The notes below the pieces were generated by a model. The model searched no databases. It had not been told where the DNA came from and saw nothing but the letters and a program-made list of their open reading frames with translations. A program made the position numbers and the translations under genes. Shown piece by piece: positions 16,205-21,436 of a stretch of 21,436 bases of DNA (position 1 is the stretch's first letter; every line of letters begins with the position of its first letter). This DNA is from Chitinophagales bacterium (GTDB lineage: Bacteria > Bacteroidota > Bacteroidia > Chitinophagales > Chitinophagaceae), in the NCBI GenBank assembly GCA_013297585.1, contig JAAFHG010000002.1:1-21436 (forward strand), given 5' to 3'.

Positions 16205-16263
16205 TAAAATTGTAGTTTAAACATGCAAGTTCAAGTAGTTTACATTAATTTTACGTTACCATT

Positions 16264-16383
16264 ATGAAAAGTAGGATAAACTTATTTGTACTTTTTTTGT
16301 TAGTATCACTAGTTACAACCTCAAGTTCTTGTAGGGTGTTCTCTAAGTCTGCTTCAAAAAAGCACTGTATGTGTCCTAGATGA
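16264..16383 (+). CDS. Small 39-residue lipoprotein
   Basis: A short frame starting ATG AAA with a clear signal peptide: basic MKSR, a hydrophobic core NLFVLFLLVSLVTT, then SSSC with Cys23 as the likely lipidation site. The mature part is only 17 residues and ends KKHCMCPR, with a Cys-x-Cys pair. It lies 59 nt from the divergent glycosyltransferase start and 46 nt before the next gene. Very small lipoproteins of this shape are common in Bacteroidota, but no family is recognised. Confidence 0.6.
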   Translation: MKSRINLFVLFLLVSLVTTSSSCRVFSKSASKKHCMCPR

Positions 16384-16407
16384 CAATTTGATTTTAATAA
16401 ATTTATA

Positions 16408-16429
16408 AACAAAGTTACCCCTCTTTGTT
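16408..16429 (+). promoter_or_regulatory. Inverted repeat ending at a start codon
   Basis: AACAAAG (16408-16414) and CTTTGTT (16423-16429) form a 7-bp perfect inverted repeat with an 8-nt spacer ending exactly at the ATG at 16430. As RNA it would hide the start region; as DNA it could be an operator. No ribosome binding site is visible. Confidence 0.4.
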
Positions 16430-16678
16430 ATGAAAACAGGAAACCGCGATTTGCTTGTCTTGATGAAGCATGATTCTGTAAGCGAAGCTGCTATGGAACA
16501 TGAAATTAATTTATTAAATAACCTCCTTTACAATGTAGAGAGCATACATAGCTTTTGTATAGCTAATGAGGTGATTGACATAAATAAGTACAAAATCATT
16601 CAGAAGCCACACTTAATTCAGCAAGCAATTAGAGAAAAAAGTCATAAGTCGTTTGTTTTTGTTTGTAACAAAAACTAG
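16430..16678 (+). CDS. Unrecognised 82-residue protein
   Basis: No family recognised. No signal peptide or TM segment is visible, so it is probably cytoplasmic. It is mostly helical in character up to residue about 60 (MEHEINLLNNLLYNVESIHSF), with a basic C-terminal part ending FVFVCNKN. An inverted repeat abuts the start codon and a hairpin follows the stop. That fits a self-contained transcription unit, perhaps shared with the small lipoprotein gene just upstream. Confidence 0.5.
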   Translation: MKTGNRDLLVLMKHDSVSEAAMEHEINLLNNLLYNVESIHSFCIANEVIDINKYKIIQKPHLIQQAIREKSHKSFVFVCNKN

Positions 16679-16700
16679 AACGCTTGTGGTGGTTGTCTTT

Positions 16701-16728
16701 AATTACCCTAAGTTCTACTTGGGTAATT
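16701..16728 (+). terminator. Probable terminator hairpin after the 82-residue gene
   Basis: AATTACCC (16701-16708) and GGGTAATT (16721-16728) form an 8-bp stem, extended in the loop by AGT/ACT. It is followed by a short TCTT instead of a full T-tract, so efficiency is uncertain. Confidence 0.5.
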
Positions 16729-16783
16729 TCTTGTGAATATACTTATGCACCATACTTGTGTATACTTTTCTAGAAATTAAGAC

Positions 16784-16807
16784 GGGCCGAGCTTCAAAAT
16801 AAGGCCC
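16784..16807 (-). terminator. Possible hairpin after the cupin-like pseudogene
   Basis: GGGCC (16784-16788) and GGCCC (16803-16807) form a short GC stem beyond the end of the pseudogene. On the - strand it is followed by GTCTTAATTTCT, only loosely T-rich. Confidence 0.3.
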
Positions 16808-16814
16808 TAAAATA

Positions 16815-17573
16815 TTATCTAACTAATATCCTTACTGTTAAAGATAATTGAGGATGCTTGAGCGGCAACCCATGTAGTTTGCCACTTATGTCGTTTTGTA
16901 GGGCTCGTAAGCTAATGGCAAAGCCACTGTATAAATATTCCATATGGTGCTAGTAGCCCACGGGCATAAATAGGCTATCACCATCTTCTAGTGTTACATA
17001 GTAGCCCTTGGCGGTGTATAGGGCGGGAAATTTATTGAAGTCAATTTTGCTATTAGCAGAAAATCTACCATGCTCAGCACTTCAAATGGCTAGCGATACA
17101 ACTTGTGTTGCTCCTCATGTGGAAATAGCAATACACATTTTCTGCCCACAAATTGTGTGTGTAATAGACGTTTGCCCACCTGTAAACAGCATAGGATATT
17201 TTTTTACAAAGCCAGTCATTAATTGCTCAGGCCAGGTAAAATCTTGTATTAGCTGTGGTGCGTGGTCAAAAATATTGAATAGAAAAATGCGCCAGCCAGC
17301 AGGGCCAGCTTTTATCATATCTATATATTCACCAAAGGTTTTGTAATCGTCGGCCGTATTTATAGGTGTGTAAGCATCGCTTTTGGTATTGTTGTACAGT
17401 GCTACTTGTTTATTGCCTACAAGGGTTTTAAAATAATCCCAATGCCATTTTTGGTAGGCGGGCCAGTTTTTTGCTAGGTTTTTTATGATTAAGGGCTTGC
17501 GAGGATTGTAATAGTTGGCCTTAAAGTCGGCCGTTGAAATGGTATCTACCACATCTACAGTTTGTAGAATCAT
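16815..17573 (-). pseudogene. Decayed cupin-like (JmjC-type, Cupin_8) protein gene
   Basis: The intact part, from ATG 17573, reads as the N-terminal half of a cupin-like Fe(II)/2-oxoglutarate oxygenase-type protein (PLIIKNLAKNWPAYQKW, later LFTGGQTSITH). The family then expects an HxD iron-binding segment; here it is missing. At about 17153-17163 (a CACACA run) the frame breaks, and in another frame HTQFVGRKCVLLFPHEEQHK continues. Further lesions are a stop at 17090-17092 inside LYR-PFEVLSMVDF, a frameshift at the four-A run 17060-17063, and a stop at 16950-16952 where PVGYWHHME would need Trp. Between these the protein is well conserved (SANSKIDFNKFPALYTAKG, then GDSLFMPVGY), ending near 16815 without the usual C-terminus. 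The decay looks recent. An unspliced shorter protein of 152 residues could still be made but would lack the iron site. Confidence 0.85.
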
Positions 17574-17687
17574 AAAAGCGCATTTAAACCGCAGAAATAA
17601 ACGCTTTGCAGAAAGCAATAGATGAAAGATTTGGTGGCTTTAGTTAAAATGAGGTCGCAAGCCTAGCATAAGTTGTACCTTGCAGCC

Positions 17688-18302
17688 ATGGCATTGCTAT
17701 TACACATACATCCTGATAACCCCAATGAGCGACACATAAAAACGGTGGTGCAATGCCTGCTTGATGGTGGTATCATCATTTACCCTACTGATACTATTTA
17801 TGGTTTGGGCTGCGATATTTTTAACCACAAAGCTATAGAACGCATAGCAAGGTTAAAAAACATTGACCCTGCAAAAGCACAGCTAAGCTTTGTATGTAAC
17901 GACTTGAGTGACCTAAGCAAATACACCAAAAGCATTGGTACACCATTATACAGAATGCTTAAAAACTATTTGCCTGGGCCTTACACCTTTATACTGCCTG
18001 CTAGTAAAGAAGTACCTAAAATATTACAGAGCAAAAAAAGTACCATTGGCTTGCGTGTACCAGATAATAGAATAGTAAAAGCCATTACAAGTGCCACGCA
18101 ACATCCTATACTATCTGCATCGCTACCGGGCGAAATGGTAGAAGAATATACAGACCCTGAAATGATGTTTGATAATTTTGAACGCCAAGTAGATATTGTA
18201 ATAGATGGCGGTATTGGTGGTATGATACCTTCAACAATAATAGACTGCACACAAGAACCCTACGAGCTAGTGCGTAAAGGCCTAGGTGAATGGGAAGAAT
18301 AA
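17688..18302 (+). CDS. Sua5/YciO/YrdC family protein, YciO type
   Basis: 204 residues. The YrdC-like fold binds ATP and double-stranded RNA; the TsaC/Sua5 members make threonylcarbamoyl-AMP for t6A37 of tRNA. GGIIIYPTDTIYGLGCD opens the active site. LPGPYTFILPASKEVP, STIGLRVPDNRI and PSTIIDCT follow, matching E. coli YciO more closely than TsaC (YciO has the same PG-YTFIL...KEVP and TIGLRVP). The basic segment around LKNIDPAKAQ lacks the clear KxR pattern of TsaC. It therefore may not be the essential t6A enzyme of this organism. Start at ATG 17688; a TTG at 17673 would add only five residues. Confidence 0.85.
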   Translation: MALLLHIHPDNPNERHIKTVVQCLLDGGIIIYPTDTIYGLGCDIFNHKAIERIARLKNIDPAKAQLSFVCNDLSDLSKYTKSIGTPLYRMLKNYLPGPYTFILPASKEVPKILQSKKSTIGLRVPDNRIVKAITSATQHPILSASLPGEMVEEYTDPEMMFDNFERQVDIVIDGGIGGMIPSTIIDCTQEPYELVRKGLGEWEE

Positions 18303-18331
18303 GGGCGAATTGCTAACAAATTGTAAAAAGA

Positions 18332-18361
18332 TTGGCTTTTTGCAGCGCTTTGCGTACTTTA
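18332..18361 (+). promoter_or_regulatory. Possible promoter for the barrel lipoprotein gene
   Basis: TTG (18332-18334), a 20-nt spacer and TACTTTA (18355-18361) fit the Bacteroidota -33/-7 pattern. It lies in the gap after the yciO-like gene and gives a leader of about 10-15 nt before ATG 18379. Confidence 0.35.
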
Positions 18362-18378
18362 ATGGTCAAATTTTATAT

Positions 18379-19230
18379 ATGACCAAGCAATTAACTACCT
18401 ACGCGCAAGCAATTGTTATTATGTTACTATTTTCTTCCTGCTATAATTCAGTGGGCAGATATGCGTACTCGCCTTCACCTGCAAACATTACCTACTTTAA
18501 AGAAAAGGGTGACAGTAAAGTATCAGCAACTATTTCTAGTGGCCCCAATGATGGATTTAGTGTTCCTAAAGAAAGGTACAATCGTGGTTACGACATTCAA
18601 GCAGCCTATGCCTTAAGCAATCATTGGTTTGTAGGTGCAAGCTATTATAATAGAAGAGAAAAAGAAAGTGCCGGGCCTAGCGATGGTTTTAGCTATCGCA
18701 ATATATACGATACCTCTACCATTAGCTACAAAAGACATTTAACTGAATTTGGTGGTGGATTTTTTGTACCATTTGACAGCAGAAGCATTGGCACTTTTAG
18801 CATATATGGCACATTGGGTTTTGGTAAATATTCGCTTACCGATGTTGGTTTTGATAATGCGCTGCCTTATACAAGAATGTATCAAAATGCCTTTACTAAG
18901 TATGGTTTACAAGCAAGCTTTAATTACATGCCTACAGATTATGTACGTGCATCTTTTGCGCTTAAATACGCAATTGTACGCTACGGCAATGCAACTACTA
19001 CATACAATAGTAACGAGTTGTTCGAATTTGACTTGGACAGGGTAGGCAATAATACATTTCGCTTTTTAGAGCCAACATTTAATGTTCAACTTGGCTTACC
19101 ACAATACAAATGGGTAAAACTAGATTTAGCAGTTACCATATGCAGTGATCAAGAATATGTTACTAAAAGAAAAAGCAATGCTTCAATTGGGCTATGCTTT
19201 GATATTTCTAAATTAAAAAAGTCCAAATAG
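18379..19230 (+). CDS. Outer-membrane beta-barrel-like lipoprotein
   Basis: 283 residues. The signal peptide ends with LLFSSC, so Cys21 is the likely lipidated residue. The rest alternates polar and aromatic/hydrophobic residues in strand-like stretches (HWFVGASYYNRRE, TFSIYGTLGFGKYSL, YGLQASFNYMP, WVKLDLAVTICSD), the look of an 8-to-12-stranded outer-membrane barrel. No function can be assigned. ATG 18379 gives a normal signal peptide; the longer frame from 18286 overlaps yciO. A second lipoprotein gene begins 10 nt after the stop, so the two are likely made together. Confidence 0.75.
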   Translation: MTKQLTTYAQAIVIMLLFSSCYNSVGRYAYSPSPANITYFKEKGDSKVSATISSGPNDGFSVPKERYNRGYDIQAAYALSNHWFVGASYYNRREKESAGPSDGFSYRNIYDTSTISYKRHLTEFGGGFFVPFDSRSIGTFSIYGTLGFGKYSLTDVGFDNALPYTRMYQNAFTKYGLQASFNYMPTDYVRASFALKYAIVRYGNATTTYNSNELFEFDLDRVGNNTFRFLEPTFNVQLGLPQYKWVKLDLAVTICSDQEYVTKRKSNASIGLCFDISKLKKSK

Positions 19231-19240
19231 CAATGCGCTT

Positions 19241-19666
19241 ATGAAATCAATCCTTTTAATATTTACAGTTATTATCGCCACATTACTTTTATCTGCTTGT
19301 TGCAAAGTGTATTGTAGTGCCGATGATATTACCATAGATTTAAGTAATTACAAGTATAAAGACATTGACACAATTTTCTACTTAGGCTACGAACGTGGTA
19401 GCAACTTCAAAAGCTTAAAAGATAGTATTGCAACCATTTTCAAGCCCATCACAAATGACACTTTTCAACTAAGCTACGCCAATACGCTTCATATAGCTTA
19501 CGATTGGATTATTAAAATTCCCAAGCAGAACAAAGTATTTCGCTTTGCCGATTATGAAGTAGGTATTGATAGATGCAACTGTGGCAATGCCAAGTACGAA
19601 GTTCTAGAAGCTTATACAGTAAATGGTACAAGGCAAACGAACCGCTTTTATACATTGCCAAAGTAG
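19241..19666 (+). CDS. Unrecognised lipoprotein
   Basis: 141 residues. The signal peptide ends in LLLSAC with Cys20 (followed by a second Cys) as the probable lipid anchor. The mature part has strand-like segments and a CNCG pair near residue 110. No family is recognised. It starts 10 nt after the barrel lipoprotein gene and ends 2 nt before the stop of the convergent rnhB. Confidence 0.7.
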   Translation: MKSILLIFTVIIATLLLSACCKVYCSADDITIDLSNYKYKDIDTIFYLGYERGSNFKSLKDSIATIFKPITNDTFQLSYANTLHIAYDWIIKIPKQNKVFRFADYEVGIDRCNCGNAKYEVLEAYTVNGTRQTNRFYTLPK

Positions 19667-19668
19667 TA

Positions 19669-20274
19669 CTACAGCGGTAATTCCATTTGCTTGGGTACAA
19701 TGTTAAAACTTAAGCGGTGGTGCTCGCACAAACCAAATTCTTCAATGGCTTTGCGATGTTTGGCAGTACCATAACCTTTGTTGTTGATCCAATCGTACAT
19801 CGAAAATTGTAGATGCAAATCTGCCATATAAGCATCTCTATATGTTTTGGCTAAAATGCTTGCTGCGGCAATATTGGCATATTTACCATCGCCTTTTACA
19901 ATGCAATGGTGTGGTGTTTTTTGGTAAGGCGTAAATCGGTTACCATCAATTAATAATAGTTCTGGTGCTTTGGTAAGTTGGTCTATAGCCAAATGCATGG
20001 CTTTAAACGACGCATTCAAAATATTTATCTCATCAATTTCTTGGTTACTCACCATTGCTACAGCAAAATTTGTAGCTTGTTCTTCTATAATTTGGCGTAA
20101 CGTATTTCTGTCTGTCTTTGTTACTTGCTTACTATCGTTAAGTAATGGGTGGTAAAAATTGGCGGGTAAAATAACGGCTGCTGCAAATACAGGACCAGCA
20201 TAACAACCTCGTCCTGCTTCATCGCAGCCAGCTTCTACCACTATGTTTTGAAACGACGTTTCTAGCATCACCAA
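19669..20274 (-). CDS. rnhB: Ribonuclease HII
   Basis: 201 residues. Cuts RNA in RNA-DNA hybrids and next to single ribonucleotides in DNA. The acidic active site is visible: Asp18 and Glu19 (CDEAGRG), Asp110 (LLIDGNRF) and Asp147 (TYRDAY). The substrate-binding GRG motif and IAAASILAK are conserved. Length is normal. It starts 17 nt after the end of metH on the same strand and may be read from the same transcript. Two Met codons (1 and 3) are possible starts. Confidence 0.95.
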   Translation of the reverse strand: MVMLETSFQNIVVEAGCDEAGRGCYAGPVFAAAVILPANFYHPLLNDSKQVTKTDRNTLRQIIEEQATNFAVAMVSNQEIDEINILNASFKAMHLAIDQLTKAPELLLIDGNRFTPYQKTPHHCIVKGDGKYANIAAASILAKTYRDAYMADLHLQFSMYDWINNKGYGTAKHRKAIEEFGLCEHHRLSFNIVPKQMELPL

Positions 20275-20291
20275 TTTATTTAAGCATCAAC

Positions 20292-21436
20292 TTATTCCAT
20301 ATTCTGCCTTAACCATCTTTCAATTTCTTCAAAGCTCATGCCCTTACGTTTAGCATAATCTTCTACTTGGTCTTTTTGCAATTTACCCACACCAAAATAC
20401 TGGCTTTGTGGGTGGCTAATATACCAACCACAAACAGAAGATGCAGGATACATGGCCAAGCTTTCAGTTAAGGTAATACCAACGTTTTCAGTTACTTGTA
20501 GCAAATCGAACAACTTGTATTTTTCTGTATGATCTGGGCAAGCTGGATAGCCCGGTGCAGGACGAATACCCAAGTATTTTTCATGAATTAATTCCTCGTT
20601 GGTTAAATGCTCTTCAGTTGCGTAGCCCCAATAGTCTTTACGTGTTTTTAAGTGTAAGCATTCTGCAAAAGCTTCTGCAAATCTATCTGCCAAGGCTTGT
20701 AACATAATTTTATTATAATCATCCAAATTGGCTTCAAATACTTTAATGTGTGGCTCAATACCATCAATAGTTACAGCAAAAGCTCCAATAAAATCTGTCG
20801 ACTGTCGACCGTCGACCGTCGACGGTTGGATAAAGTCGGCAAGCGATAAATTTGGTTGGTCTGCAGCTTTTTGTATTTGCTGGCGCAAAAACTCAAGTTT
20901 AAAGTCTGATGTGTCACCTTTCACAAATACGCTATCATCGCTACTTTCTGCTGGCCAAAAACCAATTACACCTTTTGCCGTTAGCCACTTTTCAGCAATC
21001 ATTTTATCCAATAACGTATTAGCGTCATTGTACAATTTCGTTGCTTCTACACCTACAATTTCATCGGTTAGTATAGCAGGAAAATTGCCATGCATTTCCC
21101 ATGCAATAAAGAAAGGTTTCCAGTCAATATAAGGTCGTAACTCATTCAAATCAAAATCAACAAAAACCTTAGTACCAGTAAACGTTGGTTTTATTGGCTG
21201 ATAATTCTCCCAATCAATGGCTACTTTTTTCTTCAATGCATCTGCATAGGTTAAGTAGTTTTTAGCTGATTTTTTATTGTCAAAACCGTGCTTTAGTTTG
21301 GTATATTCTTCTGTAATTTGGTTTAATAATACAGGCTTATTATCTGCATTTAACAAGTTACCAGCAACTGTTACACTTCTACTTGCATCTAATACATGAA
21401 TAACGCCATTATCATATTCTGGAGCAATTTTTACAG
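20292..21436 (-). CDS. metH: Cobalamin-dependent methionine synthase, C-terminal part (runs off the right edge)
   Basis: About 380 residues visible; the frame is open to the right edge, so the N-terminal homocysteine, folate and most of the B12 domains lie outside. The first visible residues (VKIAPEYDNGVIHVLDASRS) belong to the end of the cobalamin-binding domain. The rest is the AdoMet-dependent reactivation domain, with ELRPYIDWKPFF, WPAESSDD, RPAPGYPACPDHTEK and SVCGWYISHPQSQYFGVGKL. The enzyme transfers methyl from methyltetrahydrofolate to homocysteine. Inside this domain, between LADFIQP and DFIGAFAVT, about ten residues (STVDGRQSTD) are encoded by a tandem GTCGACN repeat. The reading frame stays open. 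A TTG at 21356 is not a real start. Confidence 0.94.
   Translation of the reverse strand, partial: VKIAPEYDNGVIHVLDASRSVTVAGNLLNADNKPVLLNQITEEYTKLKHGFDNKKSAKNYLTYADALKKKVAIDWENYQPIKPTFTGTKVFVDFDLNELRPYIDWKPFFIAWEMHGNFPAILTDEIVGVEATKLYNDANTLLDKMIAEKWLTAKGVIGFWPAESSDDSVFVKGDTSDFKLEFLRQQIQKAADQPNLSLADFIQPSTVDGRQSTDFIGAFAVTIDGIEPHIKVFEANLDDYNKIMLQALADRFAEAFAECLHLKTRKDYWGYATEEHLTNEELIHEKYLGIRPAPGYPACPDHTEKYKLFDLLQVTENVGITLTESLAMYPASSVCGWYISHPQSQYFGVGKLQKDQVEDYAKRKGMSFEEIERWLRQNME
20797..20824. repeat. Four tandem GTCGACN heptamers inside metH
   Basis: GTCGAC occurs at 20797, 20804, 20811 and 20818, exactly 7 bp apart, giving (GTCGACN)x4. Each unit is a palindrome, so the whole array is nearly self-complementary. 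It is much richer in G+C than the surrounding gene and lies in a loop of the activation domain. Its length (28 bp) keeps the frame open in this copy number; one unit more or less would shift it. Confidence 0.85.

Noticed and set aside
17008..17346. 112-residue + strand frame
   Set aside because: It is the antisense shadow of the cupin-like pseudogene, whose - strand reading matches a known family.
18286..18378. Extended start of the barrel lipoprotein overlapping yciO
   Set aside because: It would bury the lipoprotein signal peptide in the middle of the protein.
20797..20824. GTCGAC array as a CRISPR or an origin/attachment site
   Set aside because: Units are 7 bp without spacers, the array lies in a conserved coding gene, and no integrase or replication gene is near.

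Overview
The window looks like a chromosomal segment of a Bacteroidota bacterium, probably close to Chitinophagaceae. The evidence is the AT-rich base composition, promoters of the TAnnTTTG type, a DUF4290 gene, a bacterial GH3-family gene, many small lipoproteins with late lipobox cysteines, and several families of short palindromic repeats between genes. No phage, IS element, CRISPR array, tRNA or rRNA was recognised. Most of the genes are housekeeping.

Left part (1-3591, + strand): a peptidoglycan-turnover/recycling group. It holds the end of an N-acetylmuramoyl-L-alanine amidase, a Tat-exported Dabb-domain protein, a fusion of an AmgK-like sugar kinase to the C-terminal domain of RapZ, and a MurU-like sugar-1-phosphate nucleotidyltransferase. 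Kinase plus nucleotidyltransferase would form the MurNAc to MurNAc-1-P to UDP-MurNAc salvage route. The fused RapZ-type domain (a GlcN6P sensor in E. coli RapZ) suggests built-in control by amino-sugar supply. This is the most interesting system in the window.

Middle left (3853-7218, - strand): fabG (3-oxoacyl-ACP reductase), a GH3-family acyl-acid-amido-synthetase-like protein, and a DUF4290 protein with an Asn/Arg/Gly-rich disordered tail. Divergent from these is tag (3-methyladenine DNA glycosylase I), overlapping by 19 nt a NadR-type nicotinamide riboside kinase. They are followed by an unrecognised two-TM protein with an internal duplication.

Centre (9248-14159, + strand): an RND efflux pair (lipoprotein adaptor and HAE1-type permease) without an outer-membrane channel gene. 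A rho-independent terminator follows, then a SixA-like phosphohistidine phosphatase.

Right part: a - strand pair of an MJ1255/MurG-like glycosyltransferase and an EamA transporter; two small unrecognised genes (one a 39-residue lipoprotein); a decayed cupin-like (JmjC-type) pseudogene with at least four lesions; a YciO-type protein; an outer-membrane barrel lipoprotein with a companion lipoprotein; RNase HII; and the C-terminal part of cobalamin-dependent methionine synthase (metH), which runs off the right edge.

A second theme is short palindromic repeats. At least five families occur, and two of them lie inside coding sequence: at the 5' end of the murU-like gene and in a loop of the metH activation domain.
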